Below, in pieces: positions 9,796-17,860 of a stretch of DNA of 39,664 nucleotides. How positions within the stretch are numbered: position 1 is the stretch's first letter; every line of letters begins with the position of its first letter. The stretch spans positions 1-39,664 of the forward strand of contig CAMHMN010000020.1 in assembly GCA_946186245.1 (NCBI GenBank). The letters are read 5' to 3'. The position numbers and the translations under genes are program-made. The stretch is from an uncultured Clostridia bacterium (GTDB lineage Bacteria > Bacillota > Clostridia > Oscillospirales > Acutalibacteraceae). The notes under the pieces are model-generated. The model was not told the DNA's origin. It was given only the letters and a program-made list of their open reading frames with translations, and did not search any database.

Positions 9796-10614
9796 ATGGC
9801 AGGCAAGGGCACAGGAAAGTATTATGCGCCGGTTTACCGCGCAAAGAAATCTCCCGCCAAGCTGAGACAGATGAGGCTCTTCAAGCGCTGCGCCATCATC
9901 GCGGCGGCAGTTGTCATCGCGGCTGTTTCCATCGCGGCATTTCAGATCAATAAAGACGACAGCGAATCCTTCGTGAAGGTCGCGGCTTCGGAGCAGTCTT
10001 TCGCGGAAGTGTCGTGCTATCCCCGCGTGGTCAACAGCGATTCTCCCCTGACGGAGGAGTTTGTTCCCGAAAATCTGATGTCGCTCGGCACCCTTCCGGG
10101 CGGCGACAATATTCTGCTTCGCGCCGACGCTGCCGAGGCGTTTACGGAAATGTGCACCGCCATGTCGCAGGACGGACTGGGCATCGTTCCGGTCAAGGGA
10201 TATATCTCCTATGACGAGCAGAGAAACGAGCTGACGGACGCTGCCGACAGGCTGGTGGCCGAAGGGGCTTCCGCCAGGGAAGCCAAAAAGCAGGCGGCTG
10301 CCGAAGTTTCCGCTCCCGGCGAGAACGAGGCGCAGCTCGGCACCACCGTGGAGATTTCCACCGACGCCAATACGGTGGACGGCTTCGCCCTCACCGAGCA
10401 ATACCAATGGATTTGCCGCAACGCCCACAAATACGGATTCATTATCCGGTACACCGCCAACAAGAAAAAGGTCACCGGCATAAGTGCTCAGCCGTGGCGG
10501 CTGCGATTTGTCGGCCATCACGCCGCGGAAATCATGGTTTCGTCCAACATGTGTCTGGAGGAATATGTACGCGCCGTCAAGGCGGCCAATCCCAAGGCAG
10601 CACCCGAAATCTGA
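9796..10614 (+). CDS. VanY/LdcB-like (peptidase M15B) membrane-anchored protein, predicted catalytically dead (272 aa)
   Basis: The fold is recognisable as a D,D-/L,D-carboxypeptidase of the VanY family: short cytoplasmic basic tail, one membrane helix (about residues 31-50), then the M15 core with KGYISYDEQRNEL (family SGYRSY.. position), PGENEAQLGTTVEIST, QWICRNAHKYGFIIRYT and QPWRLRFVGHHAAEIM. In active members these read PG.SEHQTGLAVDI and EPWHYRYVG. Here the zinc His is Ala179, the zinc Asp is Glu186, the catalytic Glu is Gln232 and the last zinc His is Arg235. All four are replaced although the flanking residues are kept, so it is probably a pseudoenzyme (peptidoglycan-stem binder or regulator) and not a decaying gene. 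Ribosome site AAGGTGAT; a terminator follows at 10701. Divergent from the VanW-domain gene. Confidence 0.82.
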   Translation: MAGKGTGKYYAPVYRAKKSPAKLRQMRLFKRCAIIAAAVVIAAVSIAAFQINKDDSESFVKVAASEQSFAEVSCYPRVVNSDSPLTEEFVPENLMSLGTLPGGDNILLRADAAEAFTEMCTAMSQDGLGIVPVKGYISYDEQRNELTDAADRLVAEGASAREAKKQAAAEVSAPGENEAQLGTTVEISTDANTVDGFALTEQYQWICRNAHKYGFIIRYTANKKKVTGISAQPWRLRFVGHHAAEIMVSSNMCLEEYVRAVKAANPKAAPEI

Positions 10615-10700
10615 CAGTATGGAAAATCACATTCCGGAATGATGCATTTCCCGAAATGAACCATTTCCTGACATATTGCTTTTCTCCATTATCATTTAAA

Positions 10701-10739
10701 AACAGGCCCGCACCTCATCGGCGCGGGCCTGTTTTTTTT
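10701..10739 (+). terminator. Rho-independent terminator of the VanY-like gene
   Basis: AACAGGCCCGC stem and GCGGGCCTGTT followed by eight T residues on the plus strand. The opposite strand has a four-T run, so it could also serve the small minus-strand ORF beyond it. Confidence 0.92.
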
Positions 10740-10784
10740 CATGTCAGAGGCGGGCTGCCCGTGAAAAGAGGAAAGAGCAAAGCA

Positions 10785-10904
10785 TTATTCCTCCGGTCGG
10801 GTGAATTCGTGACGGACGTCCGCGTCGGAAGGCTGTGCCGTTCTCGCCCGCGCCAGAAACAGCACGATTTCGGAATAAGTGTCGATGATTTCTTCGTCTG
10901 TCAT
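10785..10904 (-). CDS. Small hypothetical protein (39 aa)
   Basis: ORF MTDEEIIDTYSEIVLFLARA...RHEFTRPEE, preceded by a perfect AAGGAGG 9 nt from the ATG, which is why I call it. Mostly helical and acidic, with no recognised domain. It is divergent from spoVAD, with 146 bp between them. No clear sigma-A promoter was found, and the function is unknown. Confidence 0.55.
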   Translation of the reverse strand: MTDEEIIDTYSEIVLFLARARTAQPSDADVRHEFTRPEE

Positions 10905-10985
10905 TCGTTAAAACCTCCTTACACTTACCAAACGCTTTCACCGCCCAAAAAGTGATGCTGTGCGAAAAAATTTTTTCTGTTTTTT

Positions 10986-11015
10986 TGAATGATTCCGCCC
11001 TTCCCGCGCATGATA
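10986..11015 (+). promoter_or_regulatory. Sigma-G-like (forespore) promoter of spoVAD
   Basis: TGAATG (10986-10991), 17 bp, CATGATA (11009-11015). This is close to the Bacillus sigma-G pattern (TGMATA, about 17-18 bp, CATACTA) and correctly placed about 35 bp before the start codon. Expected for a spoVA gene, which is forespore expressed. Confidence 0.6.
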
Positions 11016-11050
11016 GAAATACAGGATTGAAAAAAACGGAGGAATGAAAC

Positions 11051-12058
11051 ATGCAGAGATTGCAACGGGGCACCTTCCGGTTTGATATGAAGCCGACGGT
11101 GCTTGCCTTCGCCGGGGTTGCGGGAAAGAAGGAAAGCGAAGGCCCGCTGGGCGACAGGTTCGACAAGGTGCACGAGGATCCTATGCTGGGGCAGGCTTCG
11201 TGGGAAAAGGCGGAAAGCACGCTCCAGCAGGAAGCGATCGCGATGGCCCTTGACAATGCCAGACTGCCGGCAGCCAGCGTGGACGTGATGTTCTCCGGCG
11301 ACCTGCTGAATCAGTGCATCGCTTCCACCTTCGGGCTGAGAAGCTTGGGCATTCCGCACATGGGAATGTACGGCGCCTGCTCCACCATGGTAGAAGCCAT
11401 GATCAACGCCTCGGTCTTTGTGGAATCGGGGGCGGCAGGCATCTGCGCGGCGGTCACTTCATCCCACTTCTGCTCGTCGGAAAGGCAATTCCGCACGCCG
11501 CTTGGCTACGGCGGACAGCGAAGCCCTTCCGCCCAGTGGACGGTGACGGGAGCCGGCGCGGCGGTCATCGGACAGGGCGGTTCCATTGCGGTAAACGCCG
11601 CCTGTGTCGGAATCATCGACGACCTCGGCATCAAGGATCCCTGCAATATGGGAGCCGCCATGGCTCCCGCCGCCGCCGATACCGTCAAGCGATTCCTCAC
11701 CGACACCTGCACTTCGCCGGACGACTATGATCTGATTCTCACCGGCGATCTGGGATTTGTGGGAAGCGATCTGCTGCGGCAGCTGCTCAGCCGCGAGGGA
11801 ATCGACCTCGGCGAAAAACACAACGACTGCGGCATGATGATATTCGACCGCGAAGGGCAGGACGTTCACGCGGGCGGTTCGGGCTGCGGCTGCATCGGCA
11901 GCGTGCTCTGCTCCCACATCATGAAGCGGATGAATGAGGGCAGCCTGAATCGGGTGCTGGCCATTGCCACCGGCGCGCTCATGTCCACCACAAGCGCGTG
12001 GCAGGGCGAAAGCATTCCCGGCGTGGCACACCTGATTGAATTGCAGAAGGCTTATTGA
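11051..12058 (+). CDS. spoVAD: Stage V sporulation protein AD (335 aa)
   Basis: SpoVAD is the thiolase-fold, dipicolinic-acid-binding subunit of the SpoVA channel that moves Ca-DPA into the developing spore. Diagnostic segments: FSGDLLNQCIASTFGLRSL, MGMYGACSTMVEAM, TSSHFCSSERQFRTPLGYGG, QWTVTGAGAAV, LTGDLGFVG and a C-terminal GGSGCGCIGSVLCSHI. Length is normal for the family. Start ATG has GGAGG 8 nt upstream (an earlier ATG is in another frame). spoVAC and spoVAE, its usual operon partners, are absent on both sides, so it is a stand-alone copy. A sigma-G-like promoter and a downstream terminator make it a complete monocistronic unit. Confidence 0.95.
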   Translation: MQRLQRGTFRFDMKPTVLAFAGVAGKKESEGPLGDRFDKVHEDPMLGQASWEKAESTLQQEAIAMALDNARLPAASVDVMFSGDLLNQCIASTFGLRSLGIPHMGMYGACSTMVEAMINASVFVESGAAGICAAVTSSHFCSSERQFRTPLGYGGQRSPSAQWTVTGAGAAVIGQGGSIAVNAACVGIIDDLGIKDPCNMGAAMAPAAADTVKRFLTDTCTSPDDYDLILTGDLGFVGSDLLRQLLSREGIDLGEKHNDCGMMIFDREGQDVHAGGSGCGCIGSVLCSHIMKRMNEGSLNRVLAIATGALMSTTSAWQGESIPGVAHLIELQKAY

Positions 12059-12079
12059 GCGTCGTCCGGGGAAAATCAG

Positions 12080-12123
12080 GCCGCGCCATCCGGAAAAGGA
12101 ATTCGGACGGCGCGGCGTTTTTT
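12080..12123 (+). terminator. Terminator of spoVAD, shared with the convergent DUF4250 gene
   Basis: Stem GCCGCGCCATCCG / CGGACGGCGCGGC (one mismatch) followed by GTTTTTT on the plus strand; the minus strand has a shorter T run. Confidence 0.88.
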
Positions 12124-12138
12124 GATATTTACATGTTT

Positions 12139-12321
12139 TCATATAAAGCGGTTGAGGCTGGGATCGTATTCATACCCGATGGATCGGAGCGACCGGGTGA
12201 TTTCTTCCCTGTCGGCTCCGAGATCGTCGCACAGTGCGTCGAGGGTGGGATATTTGTCCCGCAGCTTGGTGTTGATCACGCTCAGCAGCATGAATTTATC
12301 CTGCGGCAGTTCATTGGTCAT
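12139..12321 (-). CDS. DUF4250 family protein (60 aa)
   Basis: Sequence LPQDKFMLLSVINTKLRDKYPTLDALCDDLGADREEITRSLRSIGYEYDPSLNRF matches the DUF4250 pattern (LPxDPxMLLSxVNTKLRD...LGYxYD), a small helical, HTH-like family in Firmicutes with no known function. I start at the ATG with CCGGTGA 6 nt upstream; a GTG three codons earlier overlaps that ribosome site. It lies downstream of ppk on the same strand and may be cotranscribed with it. Confidence 0.88.
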   Translation of the reverse strand: MTNELPQDKFMLLSVINTKLRDKYPTLDALCDDLGADREEITRSLRSIGYEYDPSLNRFI

Positions 12322-12365
12322 GTGAATCACCGGCTTTCGTTTTGAATTCTGGCGGGGAATTTTGT

Positions 12366-12408
12366 CGGGGCTGCGCGCTTTCTTTTTTTCTTTATTCTTT
12401 ATTCTTTC
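12366..12408 (-). repeat. Terminal fragment of the dispersed 3'-end repeat, directly after the ppk stop
   Basis: On the plus strand GGGGCTGCGCGCTTTC is followed by a TTTTTTTC/TTTATTC pyrimidine run up to the ppk stop codon. It is the same junction (GCTGCGCGCTTTC plus pyrimidine run) that ends the 144-bp arm at 29340. Only one arm end is present, so it cannot form the hairpin seen at 2283. Confidence 0.7.
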
Positions 12409-14703
12409 TTACTCGTCTTCTTCGTCCTCGTCAACAAAGCCGTATTCGTACTTGTAATTGTATTCGCCGTACCTTCCGCCGTACTTCGGAGTTTCGCCGA
12501 TTTCGTCCTCGTCGTCGTCCTCATCATCCGCTCCGTCGTGGTATTCGTCGTACTCATCGTATTCGTCGTAGTCGTCGCCCATGCCGTCTTCATAGCCTTC
12601 TTCCAGCTCGGCGTGATAGATCACTTTGTCCTCGTTATAAGCGGCACGCTCTTCCTCTTCCTCGTCGTAATCATAGTCGATCAGACTCTCCTGCGCGTTG
12701 ATATCCTCGCCTGAAATGCGGTGGTAGGCTCCGTCGCTGCCCAGCCGGCGGGCTTTGACCGTGTCACGCCAGTAGATGTCGATGTCCCTCTTGATCTGGG
12801 CGAAGACATCCTTATCCTCAATCGGGAAGAGCAGCTCCACGCGGTGATCCAGGTTGCGGGTCATCCAGTCGGCGGAGCTCAGGAAGAGCTTCTGCTCCGT
12901 GCCTTCCGCACCGAAGAGATACACGCGGCTGTGCTCCAGGAAACGTCCCACAACGGAACGCACCTCGATGTTCTCGCTCAGTCCCGGAATGCCGGGGCGC
13001 AGGCAGCAGATGCCGCGCACAAAAAGCCGGATTTTCACGCCCGCGGCAGCCGCCTTGAACAGCTCCCGCACGATGTCCGGGTCGGCAAGCGAATTCATCT
13101 TGGCGAAAATCGCGGCCGGCTGCCCTGCGCGCGCCTTCTTCTTCTCGGCGCGGATGAGGTTGGTGAAGTTAAGCCGCAGCGCGTGAGGTGCCATGATCAG
13201 CTTCTGCATGACCGGCGCGCGGAAGTAGCCCGTAATGGAATTGAAGAAGACCGTCGCATCCTCCCCAAGCTGCCGGTCGGCGGTCAGGAGCGAATAGTCG
13301 GTGTAGATGCGGGCGGTGACGTCGTTGTAATTGCCGGTGCCGAGGTGGAGATACCGCTTGATGCCGTCGGCTTCACGGCGGACAATCAGGGTGATCTTGG
13401 AATGGGTCTTGAGCCCCGCGACGCCGTAAATGACGTGGGCTCCCATTCTGGAGAGCTGCTCGCCGAATTCGATGTTGTTTTCCTCGTCGAATCTCGCCTT
13501 GACCTCCACCAGCGCGGTGACCTGCTTGCCCTTGTCGGCGGCGCGTTCCAGCGCGGCGACGATGGGACTGTTGTTGGAAACGCGGTAGAGCGTCTGCTTG
13601 ATGGCCAGAACATCGGGATCGTCGGCGGCTTCGTCCAGCAGCCGTACGACCGGGTCAAAGCTGTCGTAGGGGTGGTACATCAGAATGTCCTTGCGCGAAA
13701 TGACGCTGAAAATGCTTTCGTTGGTCAGCAGCTCGCGGCAGGTCTTTGGGGTATAGCTTCTGTCCTTGAGATGCTCGAATCCCGGCAGCGAATAGAGCTG
13801 CTTGACCAGGAATGTCAGATTGATGGGCCCGTTGATCTCGTAAATATCGCGTTTTTCGATTTCCAGCTTTTTCTGGAGGAATTTGAGCATTTTGGGATTG
13901 GCGCCGCCTGCGATTTCCAGACGGATGACCGAACCGCGCTTGCGCTCCTTGAGGGAATTCTTGATTTCGCTCAGCAGGTCGATGGCTTCCTCCTCGTCAA
14001 AGGAGAGGTCGCCGCTGCGGGTAATCCGGTAGGGAACGCAGTCCAGCACCTTGTAGCCCGAAAAGAGCTTGGCGATATTCATCCTGATGATCTCTTCGAT
14101 GGGAATGAATATGTAGCCCTGCTCGGAAGGCAGCTTGATCAGGCGCTGGAGATTATCCGGCACCTGCACCGTGGCAAAGACCGGCTTCTCGCCGCCGCAG
14201 TCGAGCAGCACGCCGATATTCAGGCTCTTGTTGAGAATCAGCGGGAAGGGATGGCTGCGGTCAACCGCCAGAGGAGTCAGCACGGGATAAATGGCGTTGT
14301 CAAAAAGGCTCTTGCAGAACCGCACCTGTTCGTCCATCAGCGAATCGGCGTGAATGACGGATATTCCGTTGGAGCGTAATTCCGTCAGGATGGACTTGTG
14401 ATAGATGGAATATTCCATATCCACCAGCTCGTGCGTACGTTCGCTGATGGCAATGAGCTGCTGCTTTGGGGTCATGCCGGCAGGGTCTACCGCGTCATAT
14501 CTGGCGCGGAGCTGGTCGCGGATCGAGGCGACTCGCACCATGAAAAATTCGTCGAGATTGGAGGTGACGATCGAGAGGAATTTTATCCGTTCAAAGACGG
14601 GATTTTCATCCGCCACCGCCTGCATCATCACGCGATGGTTGAATTCCAGCCAGCTCAGCTCGCGGTTGATGTAATGTTCGGGCAGAATGCTTACGGACGC
14701 CAT
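12409..14703 (-). CDS. ppk1: Polyphosphate kinase 1 with acidic C-terminal extension (764 aa)
   Basis: Reversible transfer of the ATP gamma-phosphate to polyphosphate. Start chosen at MASVSILPEHYINRELSWLEFNHRV (AGAAGGAG upstream); the N-domain motif is at once visible. Catalytic residues: His434 in GLKTHSKITL (equivalent to E. coli His435, the phosphorylated residue) and His453 in YLHLGTGNYN; second PLD half EHSRVYLFGA and LSSADWMTRNLDHRVELLFPI. The catalytic body ends near residue 675. It is followed by a tail of about 90 residues rich in D, E, Y, G (YDYDEEEEE, YDEYDEYDEYHDG, ending VDEDEEDE), unusual for PPK1. A consensus promoter lies 104 bp upstream. No exopolyphosphatase gene is next to it. 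Confidence 0.96.
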   Translation of the reverse strand: MASVSILPEHYINRELSWLEFNHRVMMQAVADENPVFERIKFLSIVTSNLDEFFMVRVASIRDQLRARYDAVDPAGMTPKQQLIAISERTHELVDMEYSIYHKSILTELRSNGISVIHADSLMDEQVRFCKSLFDNAIYPVLTPLAVDRSHPFPLILNKSLNIGVLLDCGGEKPVFATVQVPDNLQRLIKLPSEQGYIFIPIEEIIRMNIAKLFSGYKVLDCVPYRITRSGDLSFDEEEAIDLLSEIKNSLKERKRGSVIRLEIAGGANPKMLKFLQKKLEIEKRDIYEINGPINLTFLVKQLYSLPGFEHLKDRSYTPKTCRELLTNESIFSVISRKDILMYHPYDSFDPVVRLLDEAADDPDVLAIKQTLYRVSNNSPIVAALERAADKGKQVTALVEVKARFDEENNIEFGEQLSRMGAHVIYGVAGLKTHSKITLIVRREADGIKRYLHLGTGNYNDVTARIYTDYSLLTADRQLGEDATVFFNSITGYFRAPVMQKLIMAPHALRLNFTNLIRAEKKKARAGQPAAIFAKMNSLADPDIVRELFKAAAAGVKIRLFVRGICCLRPGIPGLSENIEVRSVVGRFLEHSRVYLFGAEGTEQKLFLSSADWMTRNLDHRVELLFPIEDKDVFAQIKRDIDIYWRDTVKARRLGSDGAYHRISGEDINAQESLIDYDYDEEEEERAAYNEDKVIYHAELEEGYEDGMGDDYDEYDEYDEYHDGADDEDDDEDEIGETPKYGGRYGEYNYKYEYGFVDEDEEDE

Positions 14704-14806
14704 AAAAAAAGCAGCTCCTTCTGAATAATTGAGATTGTGGGAAGAAAAATCAATAAAACCATTGAGGAATGATTTCATGATATTGTATATATGTCATACA
14801 AAGATG

Positions 14807-14835
14807 ATTATAACACCGCGCGGAAGCAATTTCAA
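14807..14835 (-). promoter_or_regulatory. Sigma-A promoter of ppk1
   Basis: Minus strand TTGAAA (14830-14835), 17 bp, TATAAT (14807-14812). Confidence 0.88.
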
Positions 14836-14891
14836 CAGAATTTTGTTAAATATGTTAAAATTCCGTCCGATATTTTTATTTTGAGCATGGT

Positions 14892-14941
14892 GACAAAAAT
14901 GACACCGCCCGGCCGGCGCGTTCCCGGCGAAGCGGTGTCAT
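14892..14941 (-). terminator. Terminator of thiT
   Basis: Minus strand TGACACCGC stem and GCGGTGTCA with a GC-rich loop, followed by TTTTTG. About 25 bp after the thiT stop codon. Confidence 0.85.
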
Positions 14942-14966
14942 GACGGATGCAGGAAGGATGGAGCAA

Positions 14967-15650
14967 TCAGTCCTCGGTCTTTGTTTCCTCTGCCGGCGCG
15001 TCGGCAAGGTTTTCCTCGGCGGTCGCCTTGAGCTTCTTGGTGGAAGTGGCGTTGACGTCGATCTTGAAGGCCTCAAACACGATGGTGCAGAGAATCGCGC
15101 TGCCGAGAGTGGTGAGAATCAGTTCGGGGAACATATAGCCGCCGTTGTACATCAGTGAATAGGTATAGGGTACCATGTCGGGCTGGAGCATGCGCTCGCT
15201 GATAAAGGCGGGAGCGTCGTTCCATTCCAGCGTCTTCCAGACCGTGACACCCGAGATGAAGTGGCAGAAGAAGCGCAGGATGCAGGCAATCACGGAACCG
15301 AGAGAAGCCGCGACCGCGCGGTTCCTGATCTTGCGGGTGATGCCGGCAAAGCCCATCACGCCGAAGGCGACGATATAATCCATGGTGGCGACAACGGCGT
15401 AGGCCTCCACGCCTGTCACATAGCCGAAATTCTTCAGGCCCAGCACCATCTGGACAAGGCCGTAAACCATGCCGGTCAGGATTCCCCAGGGCGTGCCGTA
15501 CATCTGGGCGACCAGCACCAGCGGAACCATACTGAAGATCGTGATGGAGCCGCCGTAGAGGAATTCGATCTTGAAGAAGCTCAGCACGGTGGCCAGCGCG
15601 ACCATCAGGGCGCTGAATACCAGCTTGAATGTTTTGTTGTTCACTTTCAT
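14967..15650 (-). CDS. thiT: ECF transporter thiamine-binding S component ThiT (227 aa)
   Basis: Integral membrane substrate-binding subunit that delivers thiamine to a shared ECF energizing module (EcfA/A'/T, not in this window). Six hydrophobic segments; the first contains the S-component ALMVALA (AxxxA) packing motif. Further family signs are YGGSITIFSMVPLVLVAQMYG, GILTGMVYGLVQMVLG and CHFISGVTVW. Start ATG (MKVNNKTF) follows AGGAGG by 10 nt. It is controlled by a TPP riboswitch 140 nt upstream, which confirms the thiamine assignment. A charged tail of about 30 residues (TKKLKATAEENLADAPAEE) follows the last helix. Confidence 0.95.
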   Translation of the reverse strand: MKVNNKTFKLVFSALMVALATVLSFFKIEFLYGGSITIFSMVPLVLVAQMYGTPWGILTGMVYGLVQMVLGLKNFGYVTGVEAYAVVATMDYIVAFGVMGFAGITRKIRNRAVAASLGSVIACILRFFCHFISGVTVWKTLEWNDAPAFISERMLQPDMVPYTYSLMYNGGYMFPELILTTLGSAILCTIVFEAFKIDVNATSTKKLKATAEENLADAPAEETKTED

Positions 15651-15687
15651 GATGAAACAACCTCCTGTGAAATAAGTTTTACGGAAC

Positions 15688-15729
15688 AAAAAACACTTTC
15701 GCAGACTTTATGCAGGCCGCGGAAGTGTC
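15688..15729 (-). terminator. Attenuator terminator of the TPP riboswitch
   Basis: Minus strand ACACTTCCGC ... GCGAAAGTGT (one mismatch) followed by TTTTTTG. It sits between the aptamer and the thiT ribosome site, the place expected for ligand-dependent premature termination. Confidence 0.82.
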
Positions 15730-15792
15730 AGATGCAGATTAAGGAACGGCTTTTTCGTTCACCGTATCAAAAAACACCCATAATGAAATAAA

Positions 15793-15887
15793 CTTCCTAC
15801 GACGGCATTATCCGTATCAGGTCAAAGGGTTCAGAGTGAAGCCACCCTGTCTCAGCCAAAAATTAAGAAGGCACCCCCGGGGTTCGT
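15793..15887 (-). ncRNA. TPP riboswitch (thi box) upstream of thiT
   Basis: Minus-strand transcript shows the conserved aptamer pieces in order: GGGGGTGCC, GGCTGAGACAGGGTGG, ACCCTTTGACCTGATACGG, ATAATGCCGTCGTAGGAAG. The CTGAGA and CCTGAT...GGATAATGCC cores are diagnostic for TPP binding. With the downstream terminator this predicts repression of thiT when TPP is abundant. Confidence 0.96.
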
Positions 15888-15906
15888 GTTTTGTTGTTCT
15901 GCCATC

Positions 15907-15935
15907 ATTTTACATCACGATGTGTCCATTGTCAA
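15907..15935 (-). promoter_or_regulatory. Promoter of the TPP riboswitch-thiT transcript
   Basis: Minus strand TTGACA (15930-15935), 17 bp, TAAAAT (15907-15912), just upstream of the aptamer. Confidence 0.9.
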
Positions 15936-15973
15936 TAGTCACATCCCATAAAACTTGTTTTTTTGATATAAAA

Positions 15974-16029
15974 TCATAAAAACAACACCCTGACAGCCCG
16001 AAAGAAGAATTCCTTGGGGTGTCAGGGTG
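15974..16029 (-). terminator. Terminator of guaB
   Basis: Minus strand CACCCTGACA ... TGTCAGGGTG followed by TTGTTTTTATG. It is separated from the guaB stop by the 62-bp dispersed repeat described next. Confidence 0.75.
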
Positions 16030-16036
16030 AATTGTA

Positions 16037-16098
16037 TGTAATATTCTTTGCAAAGATTACAATTTGGAATATTTTTAGAGAAAATCAATCAATAATCG
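16037..16098. repeat. Dispersed intergenic element, copy A
   Basis: TGTAATATT, 10 bp, ATTACA, 4 bp, GGAATATTT, then an AT-rich tail with TCAATCAATA. The first and last blocks start exactly 29 bp apart, as in copies B (32057) and C (28983). TGTAAT/ATTACA are inverted half sites. It lies between guaB and its terminator. Confidence 0.6.
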
Positions 16099-16105
16099 AA
16101 GGCCA

Positions 16106-17608
<1,503 letters not shown>

Positions 17609-17611
17609 TCA

Positions 17612-17652
17612 ACGGACAGCGTTCCGGATGAGGCTCCGGGGAAGGCTTGTCC
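17612..17652 (-). promoter_or_regulatory. Stem-loop in the guaB leader
   Basis: On the minus strand CGGACA ... TGTCCG encloses an inner CCGG/CCGG pairing, just upstream of the guaB ribosome site. It does not match the purine riboswitch core and has no T run. Function unknown. Confidence 0.4.
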
Positions 17653-17691
17653 GATTAACTAGAAATACGGAGATAAGAAACTATTTAAAAA

Positions 17692-17720
17692 ATTATACCC
17701 CAGCAAAATAACTTTGTCAA
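17692..17720 (-). promoter_or_regulatory. Sigma-A promoter of guaB
   Basis: Perfect consensus on the minus strand: TTGACA (17715-17720), 17 bp, TATAAT (17692-17697). Confidence 0.93.
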
Positions 17721-17816
17721 CATGCGCTAAGCATAAACCGGGAATATTCAGCCAATTGCCCAAAAAGAGCGCGCTATTGTAGACAGAGTTACACCTGTTT
17801 TTTTTGGGGGTTAAAT

Positions 17817-17853
17817 GAAAAAACCGCCCACACCGGAAGGTGAAGCGGTTTTG
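17817..17853 (-). terminator. Terminator of the EEP lipoprotein gene
   Basis: Minus strand AACCGCTTCACC-TTCC-GGTGTGGGCGGTT followed by TTTT, 8 bp after the stop codon region. Confidence 0.88.
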
Positions 17854-17860
17854 GCTGATT

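Noticed and set aside
9796..10614. Active D-alanyl-D-alanine carboxypeptidase / vancomycin resistance gene
   Set aside because: Zinc ligands and catalytic Glu are all substituted, and there is no vanH, ligase or vanX gene nearby. VanW and VanY homology alone does not indicate resistance.
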